From Haloarcula litorea (GTDB taxonomy: Archaea > Halobacteriota > Halobacteria > Halobacteriales > Haloarculaceae): a stretch of 64,000 nucleotides of DNA. The stretch lies in the NCBI RefSeq assembly GCF_029338195.1, contig NZ_CP119779.1, positions 744,001 to 808,000 of the forward strand. The letters run 5' to 3'. The notes under the pieces are model-generated. The model did not search any database. It had not been told where the DNA came from and worked only from the letters and a program-made list of their open reading frames with translations. Positions 42,654 to 51,030 of this stretch are shown piece after piece. The first letter of the stretch is position 1. Every line of letters begins with the position of its first letter. The position numbers and the translations under genes were made by a program.

Positions 42654-43121
42654 ATGACAGACGACGACACGCACGACGAGACGGCGACCGCGTCGGTCGA
42701 GACCGACGGCGGCACCGTCACGGACGCGGCACAGCAACACCGGAACACCGACTACCTGCAACAGGAGGTGAACCTCCTCTCGCCGAGCACGGCGTTCATG
42801 CGCGACCACCTGCGGGTGGTCTGGACCGGGTTCATCGCCTGGGCGCTCATCGTCTTCGGGCCGGTGACGCTCACCGCGATCGCCCCGGAGACGATGACGT
42901 CGATCACCGTCCCGCCGGGGTTCCCGCTGCACTACTTTTCGGTGGCCTTCGCCGGCCCGACCGGCGCGCTCGTGCTGGCGTTCTGGTACGCCCGCAAACG
43001 GGACGCGCTCGACGAGAAGTACGGCATCGACCCCAGCAGCGTCGAGACGAGCAGCCAGGGCGGCAGCGGTGACACCGACGCCGGCGACGCCGCCGCCACC
43101 GACGGGGGTGTCGAGCAGTGA
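42654..43121 (+). CDS. DUF4212 small subunit of a sodium/solute symporter
   Basis: This 155-residue protein has an acidic soluble N-terminus and two membrane helices near 60-80 (VVWTGFIAWALIVFGPVTL) and 92-110, then FWYARKRDALDEKYGID and an acidic tail. DUF4212 proteins pair with SSS-family acetate/cation symporters. The stop overlaps the start of the symporter gene by four bases (GTGA), which supports joint synthesis of the two subunits in the cell membrane. Confidence 0.88.
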   Translation: MTDDDTHDETATASVETDGGTVTDAAQQHRNTDYLQQEVNLLSPSTAFMRDHLRVVWTGFIAWALIVFGPVTLTAIAPETMTSITVPPGFPLHYFSVAFAGPTGALVLAFWYARKRDALDEKYGIDPSSVETSSQGGSGDTDAGDAAATDGGVEQ

Positions 43122-44800
43122 TCCCCCTGCAGGCGGAGGCGCTTGACATCTCGTTCAAGCTCCTGCCGGCCGTCATCGTCTTCCTGATGATGGCCTCCTT
43201 CCTCGTCATCGGCTACGTGTTCAAGGTGGCCGACACCGAGGGGATGTGGGTCGCCGGCCGCGGCATCGGCAACATCGAGAACGGGATGGCCATCGGCGCG
43301 AACTGGATGTCGGCCGCGTCGTACCTCGGGCTGGCCGGGCTGGTCGCCCTCTCGGGCTTCTACGGGCTGGCCTTCATCGTCGGCTGGACCACCGGCTACT
43401 TCGTCCTGCTCATCTTCCTGGCGGCACAGATGCGCCGCTTCGGGAAGTACACCGCGCCGGACTTCGTCGCCGACCGGTTCAACTCACCCACCGCACGCGC
43501 GCTGGCGGCCTTTACCACGCTGCTGATCGCGTACGTCTACTCGGTCGGGCAGGCCCGCGGGATGGGGCTGGTCGGCCAGTACGTCTTCGGGCTTGACATC
43601 GTCCCGATGATCGTCGTGATGATGACCATCACCGTCGGGTACCTCGCGCTCTCGGGGATGCTGGGCGCGACCAAGAACATGGCCGTCCAGTACGTCATCC
43701 TCATCGTGGCGTTCCTGGCCGGCGTCTACGTCGTCGGGTTCACGCAGGGCTACTCGACGATCCTGCCACAGATCGAGTACGGCGCGCTCATCGACGAACT
43801 CAGCCGGCAGTTCTCCGCGCCCTTCGAGAACTCCTCGTACTACGTCTGGATAGCGACGGCGTTCTCGCTCATCTTCGGGACCTGCGGGCTCCCGCACGTC
43901 CTGGTGCGGTTCTACACGGTCGAGAACGAGCGGACCGCGCGCTGGTCGACCGTCTGGGGGCTGTTCTTCATCATGCTCCTGTACTGGGGCGCGCCCGCGA
44001 TGGCCGCCTTCGGCGTCGACCTGTTCGCGGCGGTGAACAACATCTCGCCGGAGGCGGTCTACACCGGCGAGCAGGCGATGTCCGGCGCGGAGGGCGACGT
44101 CATCGTCGTGCTGGCGGCGCAGTTCGCGAACCTGCCGCGGTGGTTCGTCGGCCTCGTCGCCGCCGGCGGGATGGCCGCCGCCATCGCGACGACGGCGGGC
44201 CTGTTCATCACGGCCTCCTCGGCGGTCGCCCACGACATCTACTCCGAGCTCATCAACCCCGACGCGACACAGCGACAGCAGGTCCTCATCGGCCGCGCGA
44301 CCATCGTCGTCGTCGGCGCGCTGGTGACGGTGACCGCGTTCAACCCGCCGGCGCTGATCGGCGAACTGGTCGCCTACGCGTTCTCGCTGGCCGGGACCGT
44401 CCTGTTCCCGATGTTCTTCCTCGGCCTCTGGTGGGAGAACACCAACCGGCAGGGCGCGCTGGCGGGGATGTCCGTCGGCCTGCTGCTGTGGATCGGCTCG
44501 ATCTTCAACAGCGTGTTGCCCAGCTACGTCGGCTTCCTCGCCGACGTCGCCGGCGGCCCGAGCCAGGCGATCATCCCGATCTACGCCCAGTTCGTCCCCC
44601 CGATCGGGGCCGCGCTGGTCGGGACGCCGCTTGTCTTCCTCGTCACCATCGCGGTGTCGATGGCCACGCCCGAACCGCCGCTGGAGACCAAGCAGATGGT
44701 CCGGCAGTGCCACAGCCCCGAACCGATGGGCCAGCAACAGACCGCCGAGGACATCGTCGCCGACGACGGCGGCAGCGGCGGCACCCCTGCTGACGACTAA
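43118..44800 (+). CDS. Sodium:solute symporter (SSS family, acetate-permease type)
   Basis: This 560-residue protein has about 13 membrane helices. SSS hallmarks are GMWVAGRGIGNIENGMAIGA near 42, ASYLGLAGLVALSGF, DFVADRFNSPTARALAAFTT near 116, and GLPHVLVRFYTV near 258. Members with a DUF4212 partner take up acetate or other short organic acids with Na+. It begins with GTG at 43118. The two acs genes upstream favour acetate as substrate. The UspA gene follows 2 bases after the stop. Confidence 0.92.
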   Translation: MIPLQAEALDISFKLLPAVIVFLMMASFLVIGYVFKVADTEGMWVAGRGIGNIENGMAIGANWMSAASYLGLAGLVALSGFYGLAFIVGWTTGYFVLLIFLAAQMRRFGKYTAPDFVADRFNSPTARALAAFTTLLIAYVYSVGQARGMGLVGQYVFGLDIVPMIVVMMTITVGYLALSGMLGATKNMAVQYVILIVAFLAGVYVVGFTQGYSTILPQIEYGALIDELSRQFSAPFENSSYYVWIATAFSLIFGTCGLPHVLVRFYTVENERTARWSTVWGLFFIMLLYWGAPAMAAFGVDLFAAVNNISPEAVYTGEQAMSGAEGDVIVVLAAQFANLPRWFVGLVAAGGMAAAIATTAGLFITASSAVAHDIYSELINPDATQRQQVLIGRATIVVVGALVTVTAFNPPALIGELVAYAFSLAGTVLFPMFFLGLWWENTNRQGALAGMSVGLLLWIGSIFNSVLPSYVGFLADVAGGPSQAIIPIYAQFVPPIGAALVGTPLVFLVTIAVSMATPEPPLETKQMVRQCHSPEPMGQQQTAEDIVADDGGSGGTPADD

Positions 44801-44802
44801 CG

Positions 44803-45264
44803 ATGTACGACACGATCCTCATCCCCACGGACGGTAGCGACACGGCGAACGCCGCGGTCGACCACGCGGTCGACCTCGCGAAACAGTACGGCGCGACGCT
44901 GCACGCGCTGTACGTCGTCGACATCGACGCCGTGAACTTCGGGCTCGGCACCGAGCAGGTCGACCGCATCAGACAGGGCAACTTCGGCGAGATGACCGAG
45001 TTGGAGGAGAAGGCCGACGCGGCCACCGCCGCGGTCGCGGAGGCCGCCGCCGAACAGGGCATCGACGTCGTCGAGGAGGTCCGGGTCGGCACCCCCCACG
45101 ACGTGATCGCCGGCTACGCCGACGCCGAGGGCGTCGACCTCGTCGTGATGGGGAGCCACGGCCGCTCGGGCGTCCGGCGGGCGCTGCTCGGTAGCGTCAC
45201 CGAGCGCGTCCTCCGGTCGACCCACGTCCCGGTGCTGGTCGTCGACGAACACGGGGCGGAGTGA
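44803..45264 (+). CDS. Universal stress protein, UspA family
   Basis: This 153-residue protein starts YDTILIPTDGSDTANAAVDH and ends with the ATP-binding loop VMGSHGRSGVRRALLGSVTE, the G-x2-G-x9-G(S/T) motif of ATP-binding Usp proteins. It is cytoplasmic. It is tightly linked to the symporter and may regulate it, as Usp proteins next to transporters often do. Confidence 0.92.
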   Translation: MYDTILIPTDGSDTANAAVDHAVDLAKQYGATLHALYVVDIDAVNFGLGTEQVDRIRQGNFGEMTELEEKADAATAAVAEAAAEQGIDVVEEVRVGTPHDVIAGYADAEGVDLVVMGSHGRSGVRRALLGSVTERVLRSTHVPVLVVDEHGAE

Positions 45265-45269
45265 CCGCG

Positions 45270-45497
45270 ATGTCGACCAAGGGACTGCTGGAGACGGTCG
45301 GCGACCACATCCGGGAGCACCGCTCCGGGATGGTCGTCGACTTCGTGTTCGCGCTGGTCTGGGTGACCGTCGTGACCGTGGTGTTCGACCTCCTGCCCGG
45401 CGGGCCGCAGTGGCTCTACTACCTGACGCTGCTGGGCGGCGTGGTCGCCTACTACGGGTTCTTCTGGTCGCTCGAGGCCGTCCGCGAGGGCGAGTAG
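45270..45497 (+). CDS. Small two-helix membrane protein
   Basis: This 75-residue protein has helices near residues 22-40 (VVDFVFALVWVTVVTVVFDL) and 48-66 (WLYYLTLLGGVVAYYGFFWS). GTG 45261 overlaps the uspA stop; ATG 45270 gives the more usual MSTKGLLE start. It probably belongs to the symporter transcript. The family is not recognised. Confidence 0.6.
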   Translation: MSTKGLLETVGDHIREHRSGMVVDFVFALVWVTVVTVVFDLLPGGPQWLYYLTLLGGVVAYYGFFWSLEAVREGE

Positions 45498-45694
45498 CCG
45501 GTCCCCGGTCGCACGCTCCCGCGGGTCGTCGTCGGCGAGCGGCGACGCTGAGGCTCCCGCTCACGGCTCGCTTCCTTCGCCGTTTCGCATCGAGGTTTCT
45601 CGCCGTCGCCCGGAACCTCGCTACGACGCACGGCTCACTCCGTTCGCCGTTCGTGTCTCGTGGTTCTCGCTCGCTTCGCTCACTGCGGACCACG
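45498..45694. other. G/C-rich gap with degenerate short repeats
   Basis: Motifs such as ggctcactccgttcgccgttcg and gctcgcttcgctcactgcgg recur here. They resemble the stretch after the first cheF gene. It may carry terminator-like structure for the two convergent transcripts. Confidence 0.4.
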
Positions 45695-46555
45695 CTACTC
45701 CCCGCTCATCGCCTCGCTCGCCATATTCCGGCCCTGGGCGTTCAGCACCACCTCGGTCCGGGTCCGGACCTCGTCGACAGCGCCGATGTCCAGCAGCTTC
45801 TGGTAGACCTCCTCGACCTCGTCGGGCGTGGTGCCGACGAAGTCGGCCATCTCGAACGGGGAGACGCCCGAGTACAGCGCCATCAGGACCTGGCTCTCCA
45901 TCTCGGTGAGCTCGTAGTCGTCCTCGCGGTCCTCGACGACGGCGGCGAACAGGGTCCCGAGCGCGTCCGCGTGGTGGGCCGTCCCCGAGAGGTGGGTCTC
46001 GACGCTGCGGTCCTCGTCGTCGGTGTGTTCCACCTCGACGACGGACCGCTGCTCGCCCAACACGGTGCTCTCGCTGGTCTCGACGGTCCCCACGTCCGCG
46101 GTGTCGAACGCGGTCGAACCGCCACCGGGAAACTGCAGGCGGACCGCCCCGTCGTCGAGGCGGAACCGGGCCTTGCTCCACTCGGCGTCCTCCTGGACGA
46201 CGCCGCCGACGACGGCGGGGCTGCGCGCGAGGATGACCGCGCCCAGCAGCGCCGCACGGCAGTACTCGACGGCGAAGTCGTCGACGTCGGCGGCGTCGAC
46301 GAGGAGGACGTTGTCCCCGACCGACAGCGGGGTGGCGTCGGCGGGCGCGCCCTCCGGCACCGCCGTCCCGTCGGCGACGGTGATCGTCGAGTGCGGGAGG
46401 GACTGCTTGTCCCCGTTGGTGGCCAGGAGCAGTCGCTTGTTGGTGACGACGATGCGGCAGGACCGCCACCGCGGGTCCGCCACCTGCTCGCCGTCTCGGA
46501 CGACGTACTGGAAGTCCCCGGACGTGTCGAGCACCTTGCGTTCGTCACCACTCAT
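45695..46555 (-). CDS. cheF: Archaeal taxis protein CheF, second paralogue
   Basis: This 286-residue protein has the same length and layout as the one at 35392. It has RIVVTNKRLLLATNGDKQ near 34, EYCRAALLGAVILARSPAVVGG near 97 (read in parts) and the C-terminal winged-helix segment VLMALYSGVSPFEMADFVG near 223. The two copies face the same direction and bracket the acetate cluster. A TATA box lies upstream. No archaellum gene is visible in the window. Confidence 0.85.
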   Translation of the reverse strand: MSGDERKVLDTSGDFQYVVRDGEQVADPRWRSCRIVVTNKRLLLATNGDKQSLPHSTITVADGTAVPEGAPADATPLSVGDNVLLVDAADVDDFAVEYCRAALLGAVILARSPAVVGGVVQEDAEWSKARFRLDDGAVRLQFPGGGSTAFDTADVGTVETSESTVLGEQRSVVEVEHTDDEDRSVETHLSGTAHHADALGTLFAAVVEDREDDYELTEMESQVLMALYSGVSPFEMADFVGTTPDEVEEVYQKLLDIGAVDEVRTRTEVVLNAQGRNMASEAMSGE

Positions 46556-46585
46556 AGCCGCCCTAGCCGTCCGTTGTCGCCGAGT

Positions 46586-46596
46586 CGTATATAAAT
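46586..46596 (-). promoter_or_regulatory. TATA box of the second cheF gene
   Basis: On the minus strand the sequence reads gatttatatac, 31-41 bases before ATG 46555. It is one of the cleanest TATA boxes in the window. Confidence 0.55.
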
Positions 46597-46743
46597 CCCG
46601 CCACGGTCGCCGACGCGCGGATCACTCCGCGGACGGGACAAGGAGCGGCCGGTGGTCGGCGACGTGGTCGTACACCGTCCCGAACACGGGGGCGGAGGCG
46701 AGATCGCCGGCGAGCGTCACCGCAATCGTCGGCGGACCCGTCG

Positions 46744-47016
46744 TCAGATCCCGCCGTTCCCGCCGAAGCCGCCGGCCTCCGCCTTCATCTCCCGCTCCCG
46801 CCGGGACTCCTCGTCCTCGTCCTCGTCGTCGCGGTACTGGCCCCACCGATAGAGGAGGGCGACCGTTCCGACGCCGGCGGTGGCCGCGAGCGCGAGCGTG
46901 AGTCCGCCCAGTCCGGACGGCGCGAACAGCGCTGCGAGCAGCGCGAGCGCGGCACTCACGATCGTCCCCTTCCACAGCCACAGCGGCGCGACGTCGGCGG
47001 CGTCCACGTCGCTCAT
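46744..47016 (-). CDS. Small membrane protein with charged tail
   Basis: This 90-residue protein has two helices (LWLWKGTIVSAALALLAALF and LTLALAATAGVGTVALLYRW) and a very acidic/basic, Gly-ended tail (DDEDEDEESRREREMKAE). It lies 42 bases after uppP on the same strand. No family was recognised. ATG 47016 is preferred over ATG 47043 because it removes a Pro-rich leader. Confidence 0.6.
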   Translation of the reverse strand: MSDVDAADVAPLWLWKGTIVSAALALLAALFAPSGLGGLTLALAATAGVGTVALLYRWGQYRDDEDEDEESRREREMKAEAGGFGGNGGI

Positions 47017-47058
47017 ACCCGTCCGTTCCGGCGGGAGCGTCATATACCCGGCGGCCCG

Positions 47059-47871
47059 CTACGCCGCCACCAGCAGCCCGCCGACCACGCCCAGCGTCCC
47101 GAAGAACGTACAGACCGCCCAGAACGGCACTCGGCGCACGAGTCTGACGAGCGCGTCGACGGTGAGGTAGCCGACCACGGCGCTGACCGCGAGCGCGACC
47201 AGCGCGGGGCCGGGGTCGATGGCCGGCAAGCCGGTGTCGAGCAACACCAGCGTGTCGGCGGCGACGACGGCGGGGATCGACAGCAGGAAGGAGAGCCGCA
47301 GCGACGACTCGCCCTCGTGGCCGCGCAACAGCAGCGCCGAGACCGTCGTCCCCGAGCGGGAGACCCCGGGGAGGATCGCGAAGCCTTGGAGGCCGCCGAC
47401 CAGCAGGGCGTCCAGCCAGTCCGGCCGCGTCCGGTCGCCCAGCGAGAGCGCGGCGGCGAACCGCTGGAGCAGGCCCGTCACCACGAGCAGCCCGCCGACG
47501 AAGGCGACGAACAGGCCGCCCTGCAGGTCCGAGACGACGGCGTCCAGCGCGAGGTAGGCGGGCAGGCCCGTGACGCCGGAGGCCAGCGTCGCAAGCACGA
47601 GAAAGGAGAGGTCCGCCGTCTCGTCGGCGAAGGGAGCCCGCGTCAGGTCGCCGACCGAGGCCAGGATCTCTCGCACCTCGGCCCGGAAGTAGCCCACCGC
47701 GGCGACGGCGGTCCCCGCGTGGAGGAACAGGGCCAGTCGGGTGCCGGCGGCGGAGTTCACCCCCGTCAGCGCCGTCGAGGCCAGCGCGACCGCCCCCTCG
47801 CTGGAGACCGGGACCCACTCCAACACGCCCTGCAACAGCCCCAGCAGGACGGCGATCAGTAGTTGATTCAC
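47059..47871 (-). CDS. uppP: Undecaprenyl/polyprenyl-diphosphatase (UppP/BacA family)
   Basis: This 270-residue membrane protein begins with GTG (NQLLIAVLLGLLQGVLEWVP). Both family motifs are present: the (E/Q)GxxE(W/F)xPxSS box as QGVLEWVPVSSEG near residue 14, and PGVSRSGTT near 170. It removes a phosphate from polyprenyl diphosphate so that the lipid carrier can be reused. Archaeal surface-glycan synthesis uses such carriers, so it supports the glycan island although it is 15 kb away. Confidence 0.92.
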   Translation of the reverse strand: MNQLLIAVLLGLLQGVLEWVPVSSEGAVALASTALTGVNSAAGTRLALFLHAGTAVAAVGYFRAEVREILASVGDLTRAPFADETADLSFLVLATLASGVTGLPAYLALDAVVSDLQGGLFVAFVGGLLVVTGLLQRFAAALSLGDRTRPDWLDALLVGGLQGFAILPGVSRSGTTVSALLLRGHEGESSLRLSFLLSIPAVVAADTLVLLDTGLPAIDPGPALVALAVSAVVGYLTVDALVRLVRRVPFWAVCTFFGTLGVVGGLLVAA

Positions 47872-48112
47872 ACTCGCCCGAGGGACGTGTGGGGACAAAG
47901 GCGGTTCGGTCGCGGCAGGCCGTTTCGGTCGCCGGTCGCCCGTTCCGCGAGCGACCGGGGGGTGCAGTTTATCTCGTCTGCGGGCCAACGGGAGATGTGC
48001 AATCGGGTGATCTCGCGGCCTCGCTGGCCGGGCTGCCACGCGTACGTCAAGGTCCCCTGAGCCCGACCCGGAGGTCGAAACGCAGTTACGGGCCGGCCGC
48101 GTCGGGCCGGTA

Positions 48113-49390
48113 ATGAGCGTACTGGACGACGCCCGGGCCGCCCTCGACACGGGGCCGCTCTGTGACCCCTGCCTCGGGCGGCTGTTCGCCGACCGGAGTT
48201 TCGGGCTGACCAACGCCGAGCGGGGCCACGCCCTCCGCGTGACCCTCGCGCTCGAGGCCGACGAGGACTTCGAGGCCGGCGGGGACTGCTGGGTCTGCGA
48301 GGGGGAGTGCGCACGCGTCGACTGGTGGGCCGAGCAGGCCGCCACCGCCGTCCAGGGGTACGACTTCTCGACCTACCAGGTCGGGACGAAGGTGCCGCCC
48401 CTGCTGGAGGAGAACGACGCCCTGCTGCGCGAGGACGCCGGCCTCGACCCGGATGCCGGGGAGGCGCTGAAGACCGAACTCAACCGCGAGGTGGGCAAGC
48501 GCGTCGGCCGCCTGACCGACGCCGAGGTGGAGTTCGGCCGCCCCCACGTCCAGTTCACCCTCGACCTGGCGACCGACGAGGTCGACGTGACCGTCAACTC
48601 CGCGTTCGTCTACGGCCGCTACCGGAAGCTGGAGCGGGACATCCCCCAGACGCGGTGGCCCTGCAACGACTGCAACGGCACCGGGCTCTGGCAGGGCCAG
48701 CCCTGCGAGGGCTGTGACGGCACGGGCTACCGCTACGACGAGAGCGTCGAGCAGCTGACCGCGCCCGTCGTGAAGGAGGCGATGGACGGCTCCGCCGCCA
48801 CCTTCCACGGCGCGGGCCGCGAGGACGTGGACGCGCTGATGCTGGAGTCGGGCCGGCCGTTCGTCGTCGAGGTGGATCAGCCCCGGACCCGCGACGTGGA
48901 CACGACGGCCCTCGAACGCGAGATCAACGAGTTCGCCGACGGGAAGGTCGAGGTCGAGGGCATCCGGCTGGCGACCCACGAGATGGTCGAGCGCGTGAAG
49001 GAGCTGGACGCCTCCAAGACCTACCGGATGGACGTCGAGTTCGCCGAGCCGGTGACCGAGTCGGCCCTCGAGGACGCGCTCGCGGAGCTGACCGGCGCGA
49101 CCGTCGAACAGGAGACCCCCCAGCGGGTCGCCCACCGCCGCGCGGACATCACGCGGACCCGGGACGTGTACGAGGCCGGCGGCGACCTCGTCGACGAGAC
49201 CCACGGAGTCGTCCGCATCCACGGCGAGGGCGGGCTGTACGTGAAGGAACTGGTCTCCAGCGACGGCGGGCGCACGGAGCCGAGCCTCGCCGGGCTGCTG
49301 GGGGTCGACGCCGAGGTGACGGCGCTGGACGTCGTCGACGTGCAGGGCGAGAGCGAACCGTTCGCGAAGTCGGAGTTCCTCCTCGACTAG
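48113..49390 (+). CDS. pus10: tRNA pseudouridine(54/55) synthase Pus10
   Basis: This 425-residue protein has an N-terminal Cys cluster (LCDPCLGRLF, CWVCEGEC) that binds zinc with a THUMP-like domain, a second Cys cluster WPCNDCNGTGLWQGQPCEGC near 180, and the catalytic loop AGREDVDALML near 237 with the invariant Asp. Archaeal Pus10 makes pseudouridine at tRNA positions 54 and 55. It is a housekeeping gene. Its stop overlaps the convergent HTH gene by four bases. Confidence 0.94.
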   Translation: MSVLDDARAALDTGPLCDPCLGRLFADRSFGLTNAERGHALRVTLALEADEDFEAGGDCWVCEGECARVDWWAEQAATAVQGYDFSTYQVGTKVPPLLEENDALLREDAGLDPDAGEALKTELNREVGKRVGRLTDAEVEFGRPHVQFTLDLATDEVDVTVNSAFVYGRYRKLERDIPQTRWPCNDCNGTGLWQGQPCEGCDGTGYRYDESVEQLTAPVVKEAMDGSAATFHGAGREDVDALMLESGRPFVVEVDQPRTRDVDTTALEREINEFADGKVEVEGIRLATHEMVERVKELDASKTYRMDVEFAEPVTESALEDALAELTGATVEQETPQRVAHRRADITRTRDVYEAGGDLVDETHGVVRIHGEGGLYVKELVSSDGGRTEPSLAGLLGVDAEVTALDVVDVQGESEPFAKSEFLLD

Positions 49391-49728
49391 TCCTCGACCG
49401 CCGTCCGCTGCTGGAGCCGTTCGAGGTTCTCGCGAACCCTGTCGAGGACCTCCCCGCAGTCGTCGGCCGCCGACACGAGGTCGTCGTCCTGATCGTAGCT
49501 CACCAGCCCGCACTCCTCCAGCGTCGGGACGTGGCTGTGGTACAGCGAGAAGTAGGTGTCCGTGACCCGTTCCTCGGGAATGTCGGCGATGTCCGCCCCC
49601 GTCTCCGCCTCGGCGACCAGTTCGGCGAGGTCCGCGAGCGTGATCGTCCGGTGTCGCTGGAGTTCGACCAGGGCGAGACGCCGCTCCTCTGCGGCCAGCG
49701 CGCGATAGACGGCGTCCAACTCGGGCAT
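49387..49728 (-). CDS. Winged-helix regulator (haloarchaeal DUF7344-like)
   Basis: This 113-residue protein has the pattern LDAVYRALAAEERRLALVEL, then a HTH around ITLADLAELVAEAETGADIA, a linker to SLYHSHVPTLEECGLVSYDQ and the C-terminal helix. This is a common small haloarchaeal HTH family. It is cytoplasmic and likely binds DNA. Its ATG was placed at 49728; a longer frame upstream is not protein-like. Confidence 0.8.
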   Translation of the reverse strand: MPELDAVYRALAAEERRLALVELQRHRTITLADLAELVAEAETGADIADIPEERVTDTYFSLYHSHVPTLEECGLVSYDQDDDLVSAADDCGEVLDRVRENLERLQQRTAVED

Positions 49729-49918
49729 CGTCAGTTGGGTATCTCGCTCCAGCACCTCAACCTTTCGTGTAGCGTTCGCCTGTCGAGCGCCCGAGCGAGA
49801 AAGCTCACCTTTCGGCCCGGGCCGAACCCGCCGGGCCGGAGCGGCGGCAACCCCGGCCGGGGGTCCTGACCGACGACCGACCGCAACCGTTTTCGGAGCG
49901 TCCGGCGACCCACCGGCT

Positions 49919-50554
49919 ATGCGATTCGGCGTCGACGAGGCCGGCAAGGGGCCCGTGCTGGGGTCGATGTTCGCCGCCGCCGTGCGGGCCGACCCGGCGG
50001 CGCTGCCCGACGGCGTCGGGGACTCGAAGGACATCCGCCCCGACCGGCGCGAGGAGTTGGACGCGGCCGTCCGCGCGGCCGCCGACGCGGTCGCCGTCGC
50101 CGAGGTCCCCGTCGCCCGCATCGACGACCCGTCGACGGACATGAACACGCTGACCGTCGCGGCCCACGCCGAGGCGCTGTCGGGGGTCGCCACCGACGGC
50201 CTCGCCGGCACCGTCGACGCGGGCGACACCGACGCCGAGCGGTTCGGTCGCCGGGTCGCCGACCGGGTGGGAGCGGACGTCGACGTGACCGCCGCACACG
50301 GGGCCGACGGGACGGACCCGCTGGTGGGCGCGGCCTCCATCGTCGCGAAGGTGGCCCGGGACGCTCACGTCGCGGCGCTGGCCGAGGCGTACGGCGAGGT
50401 CGGCTCCGGGTATCCAAGCGACCCGACGACCCGCCGGTTCCTCGCGTCGTACGTCGAGACCCACGGCGACCTGCCCGACTGCGCCCGGGGGTCGTGGTCG
50501 ACCTGCGAGGACGTGCTGGCGGCCGCCGAACAGTCGTCGCTCGGCGAGTTCTGA
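49919..50554 (+). CDS. rnhB: Ribonuclease HII
   Basis: This 211-residue protein starts RFGVDEAGKGPVLGSMFAAA with the catalytic DE pair (D5, E6 region). GAASIVAKVARDAHV near 141 and SGYPSDPTTRRFL near 163 are the other family blocks. It removes RNA from RNA-DNA hybrids. It is a standard archaeal housekeeping gene. Confidence 0.94.
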   Translation: MRFGVDEAGKGPVLGSMFAAAVRADPAALPDGVGDSKDIRPDRREELDAAVRAAADAVAVAEVPVARIDDPSTDMNTLTVAAHAEALSGVATDGLAGTVDAGDTDAERFGRRVADRVGADVDVTAAHGADGTDPLVGAASIVAKVARDAHVAALAEAYGEVGSGYPSDPTTRRFLASYVETHGDLPDCARGSWSTCEDVLAAAEQSSLGEF

Positions 50555-50559
50555 ACGGC

Positions 50560-50577
50560 AAAATTCCGCGAACGCGG
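50560..50577 (-). terminator. Hairpin plus T-run at the 3' end of the RNA candidate
   Basis: On the minus strand the sequence is CCGCG-TT-CGCGG followed by AATTTT. It could also serve the end of rnhB on the other strand, but the T-run is on the minus side. Confidence 0.5.
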
Positions 50578-50925
50578 CTTGGACCCGGACGGGAGCTGTT
50601 TTCGACAGCCCGTACGGCCCTTCCGACACCGGTGCCGGCTGTAGCCGGGTTCCCACCGGCCTTGCCCTCGCGGGCTTTGTCTGGGCTTTCACCAGCGTTT
50701 GCCGGCGTGTCGGGTTCCCGAACGCCACTCACGTGACGTCCGGTACTTGGCCTTCGCGCTGCCCCGGCCGGCCGGGACAGAGGTGGGCTGTGGCGGTTCT
50801 CCTTCGGAGCGTCGACCTCGGAGCCCTGTTATGAGCCGCTCGGTTGTTGCCCCCAACGCATCCCTTCGCACCCTGATCGGGCGCTCTGAGATGCGTCGTC
50901 CGGTGTGTCCCCGCGCTTGCGGGAT
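50560..50925 (-). ncRNA. Strongly structured RNA candidate, family not recognised
   Basis: This gap between rnhB and secD has no protein-like frame but dense complementary pairs. They include a 5' hairpin CCCGC-loop-GCGGG (50910-50923) and a 9-pair helix (50854-50862 with 50890-50898) enclosing a 6-pair helix (50868-50873 with 50879-50884). There is also a near-perfect palindromic hairpin (50759-50780), a GCCC-GCGA-GGGC hairpin with a GNRA loop near 50663-50674, and a closing pair ccggac (50585-50590) with gtccgg (50898-50903). A TATA-like element and an end hairpin with T-run fit one 360-base minus-strand transcript. It lacks the core conserved segments of archaeal RNase P RNA and 7S RNA that I know. 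Confidence 0.5.
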
Positions 50926-50945
50926 GTGAACGTACGGCACCGGGG

Positions 50946-50957
50946 GTAATAAGCTAA
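50946..50957 (-). promoter_or_regulatory. TATA-like element before the RNA candidate
   Basis: The minus strand reads tagcttattacc, about 25 bases before the first hairpin, in an otherwise G/C-rich gap. Confidence 0.45.
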
Positions 50958-51030
50958 TCTGAGGAAATGTGGTACTCCCTAGCATACGACGGTTCTCCGC
51001 GAGAGACGAACCTGAGAGCTCCGGGCCGGT

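Noticed and set aside
46622-46720. 32-codon minus-strand frame after the small membrane protein (ends LLVPSAE)
   Set aside because: The sequence looks protein-like, but the only start is an internal GTG with no clear signal, so it was not called.
49917-50732. Arg-rich minus-strand frame across rnhB and the RNA candidate
   Set aside because: It is opposite rnhB in part and covers the structured RNA in part; composition is not protein-like.
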